A DNA stretch of 64,000 bases from Trichobilharzia regenti (GCA_944472135.2 OX235264.1:86748319-86812318), one strand, 5' to 3'. Shown: positions 21,172-33,350, numbered from the stretch's first letter. Notes: generated by a model from the sequence alone, not told the origin. Numbers and translations are program-made.

Positions 21172-21808
21172 AAGCTGTGGATGTAAGGTTTAGAAGTGGT
21201 TGCTGTATCCATTTAGGGAGGACTCATCGATTTTTACAAGTAAGGGCTACGCATCATATTCCTAAATGCCTCCAGAGGCAAACAGAATCTTCAGAAGCTA
21301 TTAATGGTGAGAACGGGAGCCCCAGCTCGTTTATTGAGAAACATCTTATAGAGACAGGACATAAAATTTACGTTGGTACATTTTTAAACCTATCTGTAAA
21401 ACGTGTCTGGATTGCATCCTAAAGTTTGTGGAAACCGAAGTGTGATTAGGAAGTTTAAACCACCTTTGTGAGTTCAAAAACCACTTGTCATCACACGAAA
21501 CCTTCTTTGTTAAGATTCGTTTTGATACCAGTCAGGGTAGATGTACTAATACCTCTGTTATTTAGTTTAGTGATCTTCATTGTTATTTTGACCTTCAATA
21601 TGTGAATTAAATTCCACCTAAATTTATTTTCTAACCCCATAACAGTATTAATTTCATATGTATTCCTATGACAAGTCCATGCAGGACCAGATTGTCCAAA
21701 ATGTGTTGAACAAATACAACACTACACGATTCAGACATATTAGGTCTTCTTATTACTTCGTCTAAATATCCACTTGTGTCAAAAATAGTGATCGATGTAA
21801 TCGCACAT
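21172..21808 (+). mobile_element. Penelope-like element relic, left part
   Basis: Plus strand encodes HLGRTHRFLQVRATHHIPKC and SSFIEKHLIETGHKI, a diverged Penelope GIY-YIG region, followed by 3' sequence. BEL copy A splits it: the target duplication CACAT ends the left part at 21808 and the sequence resumes at 26656. Confidence 0.65.
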
Positions 21809-22168
21809 TGTCAGTCTCGTCTCATAAAACGTTAATGCCCAGCTCTCGCTACGCTCGGGCCCACGCTGTTCTTCGAAGATTTCTCAGAAACGCTTAGTTA
21901 TAACGGACGCAAAAACCAAAACACCGATCTGCCTCTTATTATTTCTTTATTGTTACACCAACATATAAAAGGAATAAACGAACTAAGATCTGTAAACAAA
22001 TATTACAATAATAAATCACAATATTACTTCTGACGGTGTTTCACTCTTCTTTAAGAACAGCGACCGATGAGACGATGACTGGCTGATTTATGCCTCCGCG
22101 AAAATTGGGGAAGTTGGTTTTGAGCAAACAAACATGAATTGATCGTTCAATCTTCAACTCCATTGACA
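21809..22168 (-). repeat. BEL copy A 3' LTR (360 bp)
   Basis: Plus strand TGTCAGTCTCG...CCATTGACA. On the element strand an AATAAAG follows TGTTGGTGTAAC, a likely polyadenylation signal within the LTR. GCCGGGGAG just outside (22169-22177) is the likely polypurine tract. Confidence 0.9.
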
Positions 22169-23318
22169 CTCCCCGGCAAAAAAGGGATCCGTCCACTTCT
22201 TCCATCACGACCAATACACTTTGACTTGGATGCCATTGCGAGAACCTGGGTCACACGGACAGAGCTGAAATGGAAAACAAACAGAAAAGCCAACACACCA
22301 CAAGCGTACTCACAGCACAATCTCACACATCGCTGACGACCTGCACCTCCAGACAGAGACCCCCTCTTGACATCTTGCAACACAATCGCCGCTTGCTAGA
22401 ATGACTCTTGCAGAATGCAATGTGACCATAGCACCACCTCACGATACTCTACGCACATCCTCTTATCTACTCACTACCAATTACCACTGAAATCGCTTGT
22501 CACTCATTCTGCCTCAGTTCTAGTAGCGGTGACGCATGCGAGCCTCAGTCGTTTACACTCTTTCTCCCCGGCGTGTCGGACCGCAGCTAACAATTATCTC
22601 CGTGTGCATTTCATTCTCAGCAATAGCCTAGACTCCCCGGCGTATACGACCCATCTGCTGTCCTTAACATCAATCAATTCATTCACGGATGTAGAAGAGT
22701 GGACACAACATTGGAAGTAATCACGACGAAAATTTTAACAAAATTATGCAATAAAAACAAGGTACGAAAACAACGAGTAAACACAATGAATTCAAATAAC
22801 ACCAATTGATATGACACACCACACATATATACAAACAGTACACACAAACTCGCAGTTCATGTCTTGATGGAATTCCTTTGAAGAATCGCAGGACTTATAC
22901 CAGTACGCCTACAAACCTTCACAGGTTGACGATTGTAAGTTGTGGAATGTCCAGACACAAACAAGATTATTCAACAATTACAATAATTGGAACTCACACA
23001 ATTATTTAACACAAACATATGTACAATCACTACATCAAAAAAGTGGATTCCGGCATGACAAACTACCCTTGAAGAACTGTAGGACTTACAGCAGTACGCC
23101 TACATTCCTTCTCAGGTTGATGATCCAAGTGGAAGTCGTCCGGACACAAACAGAATTACCAACAGCTAGATGACAGATGATATCAATTCAGTATATACAA
23201 CATCAACATATGTACAAAATCACACACCAAACACATTGGACTGCTCATTGATGCGCTACCCTTTGAAGGATTGTAGGACTCACAGCAGTACGCCTACAAA
23301 CCTTCACAGGTTGACGCC
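22169..23318 (-). repeat. BEL copy A 3' non-coding region with ~195-bp tandem repeat
   Basis: The segment 22780-23322 holds three diverged tandem units of about 195 bp, each with CAGTACGCCTACA and CTTCACAGGTTGA and an ACATATGTACA block. The same region recurs in copies B (32201-33350) and C (40828-41978). A minus-strand frame of 78-81 codons next to the LTR (22147-22383) with a hydrophobic stretch is kept in all three, but the copies are too alike for this to prove coding. Confidence 0.8.
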
Positions 23319-23770
23319 CTAGGTTGAAAATTCGTCGAAGAGTTCATTTGCTAACTTCCTTCTATCAGCTAAATCCTCAAATCTGAACGGCAACACGCCC
23401 ATGTCATTGTATCGTAGAATATAGATGACCAACAAACACACGACATATCTCATCAACCAAGTATAGAAACAGAGTAATTTACACCAAAGATAATAACATT
23501 CAAATAGTAACTTGAAACTAGAAATGCCTTTATTCGTGCAAGTCAATTTAACAATTACTCTCTCGTTTACACTTGGCTTATCCTCACTAAACTGACCATT
23601 GATATTCGTCCTTTCAAACGAACTGATACTAGCATAGTCATTGCACAAGATACTTGAGTTGATGGGTGTCTGTTTCATTGTGGATGACAGCACCAACGAT
23701 GACTGAGTGACACAATGTGATGAACTTTGTAGTGGATCAGAAGCTGTTCTTGTTCGGCTCTCAGATAGTT
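23319..23770 (-). pseudogene. BEL copy A gag2 C-terminal transmembrane segment
   Basis: The 125-codon frame ends in a hydrophobic run (WLMRYVVCLLVIYIL) followed by FRFEDLADRRKLANELFDEF and stop. It is the C-terminal continuation of gag2, cut off from it here by the insertion at 23771-24650. Confidence 0.7.
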
Positions 23771-24650
23771 ATAATAATAATAATAATTTATTTTCATATA
23801 AACATAAATTTACATGAAAATGCATGCCATTTTTACAGGCACGATCAAGGATGATATAATGTCAAATCTTAAATTGTCTACAAGTTAATAATGTTTCAAC
23901 AGTTAAATATTTGATATATATATAAATACACATTGTCTGAACTAGGCTGTATAGTTATTGAATTGTACAATTGTCCTCCAGGTTGAGCGGGAAAATCGAC
24001 TTCGTTTCGTTTTCATCCCGTGGTTGTAGGCATACGATAATCAACCAATATTGAGGTAAGTACAACGTTTACAAGGAATTGGAAGCTGTTTTAGAAAAAT
24101 TAAAGTGCTGTGGTGTAACATTAAAGTGTAATAGATTAAGTGAGTGAAATATATCATTAATAAACACATTTATATAGAAAACAGAATGGGGAAGTAATTA
24201 ATCCTTAGGCCGACAACGTTCATTTGCAATGTATAATGAAACCAATATATTTTATACTATCATGCGTTCACTTTTGGCTTTAATACAATTATTTTCAAGC
24301 CAGTTGTCTTTATTTCATGTCTTTTTTTCTATTTGGTGCACAACCGTACCCTAAAGAGAATAGGAATAGAATAAGTCGAATCAAATTCATAAAGAGCTAT
24401 AAAATGTTAGGTTTAATGGAATATAATGAGAATCAAGTAAAGACGTTATTAGAAAATAAGTGAGACAAGATATTGTGAAGTGGTATTTAAAGATCTGACA
24501 ATGGATAGCAAGTTAATTCATAAGATGCCCCATAAATCTGTGCAGATCCCACGTGGTCGCATCTCAACAATAGGCTGAGCGAATGGTATATATTTAAAGG
24601 TAGAAGCATTATCTGTCAAGGCGTTCACTATTATCTTTTTCAAGATAAAG
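23771..24650 (-). mobile_element. Insertion with (TAA)n end inside copy A, probable non-LTR 3' fragment
   Basis: Copy C runs without interruption across this point (near 42431). The left end is a TAATAATAATAAT run followed by a short hairpin-like block and TTTTTACAGGCA, resembling the 3' end of the CR1-clade element at 45064. No coding remains, as expected for a strongly 5'-truncated copy. Confidence 0.6.
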
Positions 24651-25467
24651 ATCCAACTGCTAGATTACCACCACTGCTGTCTTTCACTACTAGTTCGGGT
24701 TTAGCACTATCATCTGATGATAGGTGGGCTACATGCTGATCAATCACACTGACGGTCTCACAAATATCCATAACTTCTGCAACTGCATCTGCAGTTATTT
24801 CTACTCCACGTTCAAGTTGTACAGAAACTTTGTTCAACTTAGCAGTAGTAGGCATATCCCTCATCTCATCATGATCAACCAAGGACAACTGTGAAGTATC
24901 ATGATCATTATCACGAATATTCAATTTACCGTCAAGTTCATCATTTTCAAACTCTTTGTTAACAGCAGTAGACAATTTTGGTTCCTCCTCACAAATCATG
25001 AAAGGTTTTATATCTTCACTCTGACTAGTTATACCTTGTAAACTTTTGGAGTCAGAACTGCACTCTGGAGCAGTAACTCTATTCTGTGACACTCTATTCA
25101 ACAATGGCTTACCAGTTGCAACTACAGACTTCCTGACCAAACCGTTATCGTCACACAATTCGGAGTCAGGCCTGGAGTTTACATTTAGCTTATCACTGAA
25201 CTTGCTCACTGGTTCACAGTTCACTTCTGTATGCACCTCTTGCACACGTGTAAAACAAAGCCGTGTTTGTCTTGTATCTTGTAACTTATCTGTTGAGGAT
25301 GTACTACGAAACCTGTTACACTCACTAGGTCTATATGCATTACTAGACATCATGGAGCCTTCTCGATATCCACCTCTTTGAGGCCTACTCGTCATCAATG
25401 ATTGCATTTTGCTCTCAGACTGCTCTATTCTAGGGGTGAGATTCAATATACTGGCAAATTTACTCAT
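24651..25467 (-). CDS. BEL copy A gag2 (N-terminal part)
   Basis: Starts at ATG 25467, overlapping the gag1 stop by ATGA. Begins MSKFASILNLTPRIEQSE. Its zinc knuckle reads CFTRVQEVHTEVNC: the second cysteine has become arginine through one base change, against CFTC in copy C. An acidic, serine-rich linker follows until the insertion. Confidence 0.75.
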
Positions 25468-26153
25468 AGATTGATTGACACTATATTTACTAGTTTCAGG
25501 ATATCATCAAACTTTGGCTCGATACCCTCATCCTCCATACGGGAGCTCATCTTCACCCACTTCCTTTGCAGTCGAGTAGGTAGACGTCTTGCTATTACTT
25601 CTAGTATAAAACTCGAGTTGAGGTCACTCATTCGATTCATCGAAATCATTCCATTCTTGTAAATTAGCAAATTATCTAAAAACTCAGTGAGTGCCTGGGA
25701 GTCATCCTGTAATTGACCATTATTACCCTTAACAGCCTCGAATAATTTCCCTGCAATCATCGAAGGTCTTTCAAACCTTTGACGTAATATGCTCATAGCC
25801 TCGTAGTAGCCCTATTTTGGCTTCATAAACTTACAGCACTGTATAGCTCTTGTAGCATCTCCAGTGCAATATCTCATCAAATACATTCACTTCAATTCAT
25901 CATTTAATAGAAAACTACTCAGAATGATCTCAAACTCCTATACAAATTGTAAATAATCGGCCGGGTTTCCATCAAAACTGCGTGGTTCAAATCTAGGGAG
26001 TTTGATGTTCCTATTATCCCTGAACGGCGAAACAGTAACATCAACCATGTCATGCTTAACATCAGACACATCGTTACAATTAACAGACAAGTCACAATGA
26101 CTTACTTTCCTGTTTGCATCCAAGACACTCTGTCCCTTCTTTGACCCAGGCAT
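25464..26153 (-). pseudogene. BEL copy A gag1
   Basis: 690 bp, the same length in all copies. MPGSKKGQSVLDANRK start, then FEPRSFDGNPADYLQFV (the BEL/Pao gag motif FDGNP) and ILRQRFERPSM. At least three in-frame stops break it. Gag of BEL elements forms the particle that encloses the RNA. Confidence 0.85.
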
Positions 26154-26298
26154 TGTTGAACTTGACCCAATTGCATAAACGTTCCAGATATTGCTTGTTC
26201 AAAGAGGACTTGACCGGCACCAGGAAAGATGAACGGTGACTATCCAAACTCTCACCAACTGTGTGAATCCGCCAGAATCTGTTTCTATCGTCAGAAAC

Positions 26299-26655
26299 TG
26301 TCAGTCTCGTCTCATAAACCGTTAATGCCCAGCTCTCGCTACGCTCGGGCCCACGCTGTTCCTTTGAGTTTCAGAAACGCTTAGTAATAACGGACGCAAA
26401 AACCAAAACACCGATCTGCCTCTTGTTATTTCTTTATTGTTACACCAACATATAAAAGGAATAAACGAACTAAGATCTGTAAACAAATATTACAATAATA
26501 AATCACAAAATTACTTCTGACGGTGTTTTACTCTTCTTTCTGAACAGCGACCGATGAGACGATGACTGGCTGATTTATGCCTCCGCGAAAATCGGGGAAG
26601 TTGATTTTGAGCAAACAACCGAGAATTGATCGTTCAATCTTCAACTCCATTGACA
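26299..26655 (-). repeat. BEL copy A 5' LTR (357 bp)
   Basis: Same ends as 21809-22168; flanked outside by CACAT. Confidence 0.9.
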
Positions 26656-28371
26656 CACATCGATATTAACTTTGATTAATTCTTACTGTGCTATCTCGTT
26701 AATATTATATTGGTAGCTATATTCATGTATACATCATATGAACCTTTGTTTTCTTTTTCAGCTAATATGTATTTCCAGTGACCTCACGGGATTCGTTGCT
26801 GAAGAAGGTGGTTTCCAGTATCGTTGATTTTGTATTTTGTGTTGAATCACTAATAAATATATTCTCTATACCTCAAATAGACATTCTACTTGTTAATATT
26901 CACTACTAACTCCACAGAATGTTGTGAGCTACAGACTTAGGGAGATTAGTTAAGGTTATGTGTTGTATTGAGTAGTGCGTCTAGAAGATACGTCCGCCCC
27001 TGAGGTATATTGTTGTCAATATGGAGTACATTCTCGTTCTTGTGATAAATCTGTTGGCAGTAATTATTATTAGTACCCATATTTCGTAAGGATGGTATAT
27101 AACGAAACGTACTAATTCAGTAGTCAAAGCTTAGAACTATCCGTTAAAATTGAAACAGGTGCTCATGTAAGTAAAAATTGATCAATCGATAGTTGAAACA
27201 TCACGTAGGAGATAAAGTTTATAGCATCGTTTACATGCAAATAGTTAAGGTTATTTACTTAGAAATGATGCTCACTCGTTGATGGTTTAAGGGATGTTTT
27301 GTGTAATAGGAAATAGGTCAGACATTGCAACTGAAAAACAGTATATCTGGATAAGCAACATCAAATGGTCAGTATACACATATTTTGAAGTAAAACAAGA
27401 CCGGGCAAAGCATTTCGAAGACAGGAGGAGAGCAATCTTCTGAAACTTTTAATTTAGTGAGTAACTAAATTTGTCTTTGAATTAAGACTAAAAGTAAACG
27501 GCATATTGGTAGGCTAAATGATTATCATTATTCAATTTCGTTAGAATAAGTGCCAGAGTAATATTTCACTCATCATTCTATCTTTTGAATAACTTAGTAA
27601 CATGGCGTTTACTTTCGGATCCAAATTACTAAGTAAAGGTTAATATCCTTAAGTGTTTCTTGATACAAAGTTTAAATTGTCGCCAAAGTAAGTAAACATG
27701 TTCATATCTAGAAAATACTTAGGTTTGGAGTTTTTCTTTCTACTACCACAACACCAGGTGACTCACCAATTAGTCACAAGTTAAAACTAGATCTGTCAGA
27801 GACAGTCTGCTCCTGACTTCTAGATATCATGAAGGAAGAACTATATCCATAGGTCAGTAGGATTAGACGTATGATATCAGTTCCAAACTAAGTAACTACG
27901 ATTCGCAGCTACAGAAAACACCACGTTACAATCTATTCCTTTAAGTGTGTCAATCAATGTGACATCAGTTAAGACTAGAGGAGGAAAACCACTGGTTTTC
28001 ACAAAATCCATTTGTGTTCGTTAATATAATGTACATTCCGTAATTATAGGCAAACTAAGAAACGCACCAGGTCATCACATATATACGAACAATAATTGAG
28101 CGTACAAGGTAGGGTAGAGTTAAAGGAATGCCTACTCGATATGGCCCAGAGTTCATGTGAAGTGATACATGCCTACATCTGAAAGTACCTGTCTAAGGTA
28201 TCGCATTTCGTCAGCCTTTTGTCTAAATGATTCAATGGATCGCCCCCATACTTAAAAAATACTCAGTCCATGAATTCTACTTGTACCTGTAAAACACAAA
28301 GGATACCCTACTGGGATATGGTGGTGTGTTACACTAGAGTCCCTCACTTTACGGGTAAATCACACTTAATA
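26656..28371. other. Continuation of the split Penelope relic, then unknown sequence
   Basis: 26656-26885 follows on from 21808 and ends with GCTGAAGAAGGTGG and an AATAAATATATT stretch, fitting a Penelope 3' end. From there to 28371 I recognise nothing. Confidence 0.45.
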
Positions 28372-28376
28372 TCAGT

Positions 28377-28732
28377 TGCCAATGTAGTTGAAGATTGAAC
28401 GATCAATTCATGTTTGTTTGCTCAAAACCAACTTCCCCGATTTTCGCGGAGGCATAAATCAGCCAGTCATCGTCTCATCGGTCGCTGTTCTTAAAGAAGA
28501 GTGAAACACCGTCAGAAGTAATATTGTGATTTATTATTGTAATATTTGTTCATAGACCTTAGTCATACGTCATTTATATGTTGGTGTACCAATAAAGAAT
28601 CCTCGAGTCAACAACCGGTGTTTTGGTTTCTTCGTCCGTTATTACTAAGCGTTTCCGAGAAACTTCAAGCGACAGCGTGAGCCCGAGCGTAGCAAGAGCT
28701 GGGCATTGACGGTTTACGAGACGTGGCTGACA
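28377..28732 (+). repeat. Solo BEL LTR with target duplication
   Basis: 356 bp, plus orientation, starting TGCCAATGTAG and ending GTGGCTGACA. TCAGT flanks it at 28372-28376 and 28733-28737. No internal sequence remains, so the two LTRs of an insertion have recombined. Confidence 0.9.
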
Positions 28733-28737
28733 TCAGT

Positions 28738-29559
28738 ATTACCGCTTTTAGTTGAAAAAGTCATTTGACTGTGTCACAGATGCTTTTGGCTGGATTCCTC
28801 AGCACCAAGTATCATTCTTTATGAAAGTGCATTGAAGAAACCCTGCAGAGTGATATTGCAGCTACGCCAAAAATTGAATAGAAGCATTTCACCCATACAA
28901 GATGTATACAGTAAAGAATGCACTATTAACTCTCTGCGCTCAGCACTACATTACCCCATAAAATTTTCTTGTTTGGAAATGAAACGTGTACATACATATT
29001 GTATCATTAACTTCAGATACACATTAATATCTAAATTTCATACACCTTCTGTCTCACTATTCCATGTAATAATAGTTTGATAGTTATTTACGCAGGTAGT
29101 AATACGTATTTCATGGGCCACGAGTAGCACTTGGTATTTAGCAGAGGTATGGGCACTTAGTGATTGTAATTTAGAAAACTAATACGACAAGTTAGCTTTT
29201 TTCTAATATATACGCACCTATCAACGCAATGAAAAGATAATGACGAATTGTCATCCCAAGCATTGTATTTACTACGGAGGGAATGTTATTATAGGCAAAC
29301 TTCACAGTAACATGTACAAGTCTTGCATGTCATTGCATCAGTAATATTAGCACACTAATTGTATTACGGCCGAATGTAATTGATTTAAAGGCGTTGTAAC
29401 AATAACTTTGCGGGAGGTAGGTGTATTGAAAGACTGCTTGCAGACACTATGTATGGCGACATCTAGTAGAATGTCTACGGAGACTGACAACCTGCAATGA
29501 GGAAGACACAAAGGAAGCAATTAGGAGACACATAACGCACAAGATAAGTATTTTTGATA
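28738..29559. other. Non-coding stretch, nothing recognised
   Basis: One 82-codon plus frame at 28832-29080 without family likeness. Confidence 0.5.
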
Positions 29560-29760
29560 TAAGTAAGGTCTACGAGCTCGCCTTGTAACCAGAAGGTCCT
29601 GGGTTCGAATCCCGGTGGGTGCGTACTGATGAGGAGTCCCAAACTAGGACGAAACAGCTGTCCAGTACTCCCAGGTTTTCCAGTGGTTCTCTAACTGATG
29701 TCAGCTCATGATCAAATCCTCCATGCAATCAAACAAAATCCCTACAACAAACCAATACTT
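29560..29760 (+). mobile_element. Hammerhead-bearing SINE (Sm-alpha-like)
   Basis: A polymerase III box B GGTTCGAATCC at 29602-29612 is followed by the hammerhead-like core and the tail CCCAGGTTTTCCAGTGG. This order (tRNA-like promoter, hammerhead, short tail) is that of the schistosome Sm-alpha retroposons. Box A is poor, so the 5' end may be lost. Confidence 0.75.
29614..29672 (+). ncRNA. Hammerhead ribozyme-like motif, probably inactive
   Basis: CTGATGA at 29626-29632, stem II GTCC/GGAC (29636-29639 and 29647-29650), GAAAC at 29651-29655, a very short stem III, and a GTC cleavage triplet at 29660-29662. Three extra bases (GGA) stand between CTGATGA and stem II, where active Sm-alpha ribozymes have none, and stem I pairs poorly. 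Confidence 0.65.
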
Positions 29761-30679
29761 AATAAGTATAAAACTTGGGTAATGTGGTAGAGTATAACTC
29801 TATTATGGATAAGATTTTATTTTGATAAATCAAACAGTGTTATACAGCAATGTTATCTGATGACGTTTCCAGCAAGAATTACTGCTCATAATCATATCAA
29901 GTCAGTCACACAACTTTTTTGCCTCATTCATACACATGAGTGTTTTAGATAAGCGTACTACAGGGACAAAAGGTCACTCATCTCATTCACTTCTACTCAC
30001 ACTATTCCTTACGTCCGTGTTACTGACTTCGGGTTTATGTTTTCCTCTTTGGTTCACTTTATTTGGACAATTTAAGGAATTGGGAAATGCACAGAGTACT
30101 TAGGAAACGGCATGAATAATTGTTTAGGCTAATTAACACTAGTGAGTTGTGACACTACGCATCTGCAGTGACAAAGTTAACTGAGTTTTAACATGGAACT
30201 CAGCATAGAAGTGCAGCAGTTCGATTTGTGACATTCCACACTTGAAAAAATATTACATTTAGTTGGTAATAAGCAGAACATACTTCATCAGATGTGTTTC
30301 GACTTCGCATTTGGGCTACACGATAAACTTAACTAGCTCATGAGGTATAATGAGACAGAATGTGAGAGTTATCTCGGGTAAGTGGAGAAATTATTGTAAG
30401 ATAACTCTTTTTTCAGTTAGACAAGAACTATATGAAAAAGTAGGATTATCATTTGTTGACATTTTGCCCATTTTTATCCACGTTTTAGCACTTCATTATA
30501 ACTGGACTGAAGATCATTCTGACAGACTGACTTTCAACATAGAAGCTTGCACACAAGTGCACCCGTTTAAGTTATCACATTCCATGTAGCACACAAAGGT
30601 AGTGGAAAAAAGAAATTAAATGTTACTGTAATGAGCATAAATGTGATGAAAAACAAACAGTTATATGGAAGAAATATAA
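29761..30679. other. Non-coding stretch, nothing recognised
   Basis: No coding or repeat assignment. A 79-codon plus frame at 30350-30589 is unsupported. Confidence 0.5.
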
Positions 30680-30983
30680 GGGTTGCAACTGAAACGACCT
30701 TTTAACGCGAAAATGACCTTGACAGGGACAACTTCGGCCAATGAAAAGGCTCAAAAAGAAAGGTGCATAATTATAAAAAACGGTTTATATAAAAGTAATG
30801 CAATCATAATAAACAGTTACAAAGAATGGCGTTCGCGTATATGTTCCAAAAAACCCCCCAGTTTCTCATGGGAGTCTTCACAGTCATATGCAACCAGTTT
30901 CGGTACATAAATTCATCCAGGTAACTGTAAATCATGGGATTTCTCGATCCATTAACCGCTCTTATGCGTCTTTTTAGACGACT

Positions 30984-31478
30984 TCAAAAACTTTCAATGG
31001 AACTGGTGTGGGTTCCATCCAAAGGATTCCGGAAACCGTCCGTATGATTAACAACATGATGAATGTACCCATGATTCGATAATTGATGGTATCCGCTCCA
31101 TTCATCTGTATGAATAGTCGTCCCCGGCAACACCAAACGCTTATTAATAGGCACTAATACTGCTGCACTGCGATTGTGAATCGCTTCTATATACCCTTTG
31201 CGCAGTGTCGTGTCGTAGATAACCAGTGTCCACTGCTGGTTTGCTTGTAATCTCCCGCGGTTGTATTTCCTTTTTATAAGTACAGTCTCATCAATATTGA
31301 CTATGCTGCCGACTCCTCCGAGAAATTGAGTCAGGGTGTTCATTTTCCAGGAGGAAACATCTCTGCAGTAGTTGTGCCACTGTACTGCTGACACCTCTGA
31401 ATTTTCAGTTTCATAAGCTGTATCTGTGACTGCTCTCTTCAGGACCCAGAAGTTACAGATCATTAAAATTTTCGTCAA
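30984..31478 (-). pseudogene. Merlin transposase catalytic part
   Basis: Contains GSIVNIDETVLIKRKYNRGR (first catalytic Asp), VLPGTTIHTDEWSGYHQL (second Asp) and GTHTSSIESF, where a TGA replaces the tryptophan expected next. The same frame then continues SRLKRRIRAVNGSRNP to about 30860, so the copy needs little change from an intact form in this half. Confidence 0.85.
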
Positions 31479-31485
31479 AGGTAGT

Positions 31486-31698
31486 TTAGACCATGAGAGA
31501 AAAGTTCTTAAGGGATCTGTAAACTAAAAAACAACGACAAACCTTCCCGAACCGATTTCCTCCTTCGGCCCTCAATACATCTGTATACAAAGACATCAAT
31601 GGCCTCTGTGTATTTTTTATATGCATAACTCCTCCGCATTGGCAAATTTTCGACAAAGCTATCAGTCCGTTATCCAAACAGTAATCGAAAACATCCAT
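31486..31698 (-). pseudogene. Merlin transposase N-terminal part
   Basis: Contains ICQCGGVMHI and FGKVCRC, cysteine pairs of the N-terminal zinc ribbon. It is in another frame than the catalytic part and separated from it by a few bases. Confidence 0.7.
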
Positions 31699-31844
31699 GA
31701 TTACTTCCGAAAATGATACAGTCAGCTAATTCCTTGCTCAAAATCACTTTTTTGTTCGAAGGTCGTTTCCGTTTAAGCCGCTATTCTTTAGAGTCACCAT
31801 TAACTTAATTAAAATAATCATGTATTTCATTCTAAAAACAGGAG

Positions 31845-32200
31845 TGTCAGCCACGTCTCGTAAACCGTCAATGCCCAGCTCTTGCTACGCTCGGGCTCAC
31901 GCTGTCGCTTGAAGTTTCTCGGAAACGCTTAGTAATAACGGACGAAGAAACCAAAACACCGGTTGTTGACTCGAGGATTCTTTATTGGTACACCAACATA
32001 TAAATGACGTATGAATAAGGTCTATGAACAAATATTACAATAATAAATCACAATATTACTTCTGACGGTGTTTCACTCTTCTTTAAGAACAGCGACCGAT
32101 GAGACGATGACTGGCTGATTTATGCCTCCGCGAAAATTGGGGAAGTTGGTTTTGAGCAAACAAACATGAATTGATCGTTCAATCTTCAACTCCATTGACA
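31845..32200 (-). repeat. BEL copy B 3' LTR
   Basis: 356 bp; TGTCAGCCACG...CCATTGACA on the plus strand. The inner half is near-identical to that of copies A and C, while the outer half carries the CCACGTCTCG variant. Confidence 0.9.
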
Positions 32201-33350
32201 CTCCCCGGCAAAAAAGGGATCCGTCCACTTCTTCCATCACGACCAATACACGTTGACTTGGATGCCATTGCGAGAACCTGGGTCACACGGACAGAGCTGA
32301 AATGGAAAACAAACAGAAAAGCCAACACACCACAAGCATACTCACAGCACAATCTCACACATCGCTGACGACCTGCACCTCCAGACAGAGACCCCCTCTT
32401 GATATCTTGCAACACAATCGCCACTTGCTAAAATGACTCTTGCAGAATACAACGTGACCATAGCACCAACTCATGATACTCTACGCACATCCTCTTATCT
32501 ACTCACTACCAATTACCACTGAAATCGCTTGTCACTCATTCTGCCTCAGTTCTAGTAGCGGTGACGCATGCGAGCCTCAGTCGTTTACACTCTTTCTCCC
32601 CGGCGTGTCGGACCGCAGCTAACAATTATCTTCGTGTGCATTTCATTCTCAGCAATAGCCTAGACTCCCCGGCGTATACGACCCATCTGCTGTCCTTAAC
32701 ATCAATCAATTCATTCACGGATGTAGAAGAGTGGACACAACATTGGAAGTAATCACGACGAAAATTTTAACAAAATTATGCAATAAAAACAAGGTACGAA
32801 AACAACGAGTAAACACAATGAATTCAAATAACACCAATTGATATGACACACCACACATATATACAAACAGTACACACAAACTCGCAGTTCATGTCTTGAT
32901 GGAATTCCTTTGAAGAATCGCAGGACTTATACCAGTACGCCTACAAACCTTCACAGGTTGACGATTGTAAGTTGTGGAATGTCCAGACACAAACAAGATT
33001 ATTCAACAATTACAATAATTGGAACTCACACAATTATTTAACACAAACATATGTACAATCACTACATCAAAAAAGTGGATTCCGGCATGACAAACTACCC
33101 TTGAAGAACTGTAGGACTTACAGCAGTACGCCTACATTCCTTCTCAGGTTGATGATCCAAGTGGAAGTCGTCCGGACACAAACAGAATTACCAACAGCTA
33201 GATGACAGATGATATCAATTCAGTATATACAACATCAACATATGTACAAAATCACACACCAAACACATTGGACTGCTCATTGATGCGCTACCCTTTGAAG
33301 GATTGTAGGACTCACAGCAGTACGCCTACAAACCTTCACAGGTTGACGCC
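32201..33350 (-). repeat. BEL copy B 3' non-coding region
   Basis: Near-identical to 22169-23318, with the same three ~195-bp units. Confidence 0.85.

Larger units (their letters stand above)
21809..26655 (-). mobile_element. BEL/Pao-type element without pol, copy A (complete)
   Basis: LTRs at 21809-22168 (3') and 26299-26655 (5'), with CACAT at 21804-21808 and 26656-26660 as a perfect 5-bp target duplication. From the 5' end: leader 26154-26298, gag1, gag2, transmembrane segment, a ~1.15-kb 3' non-coding region, LTR. No protease, RT, RNase H or integrase sequence is found anywhere between the LTRs. An unrelated ~880-bp insertion lies at 23771-24650. Copy C has the same plan, so the lack of pol is a family property. 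It would depend on another BEL element for replication. Confidence 0.85.
30680..31781 (-). mobile_element. Merlin-family DNA transposon
   Basis: Minus-strand IS1595/ISXO2-type transposase relic. Outer ends resemble each other as inverted repeats: AACTGAAACGACCTT near 30687 against AAACGGAAACGACCTT on the minus strand near 31773. A target duplication could not be fixed. Merlin elements are known from schistosomes. Confidence 0.75.

Noticed and set aside
21150..21172. AT-rich run between the CR1 copy and the Penelope relic as a promoter
   Set aside because: It is a simple AT dinucleotide run at a truncation point, without other signals.
22139..22336. Plus-strand 65-codon frame kept in BEL copies A, B and C (also 32171 and 40798)
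   Set aside because: The copies are near-identical DNA, so any frame is kept; it spans the LTR edge and reads against the element, and shows no family likeness.
29614..29672. Active self-cleaving ribozyme
   Set aside because: Extra bases next to the catalytic core and weak stem I make activity unlikely without experimental proof.
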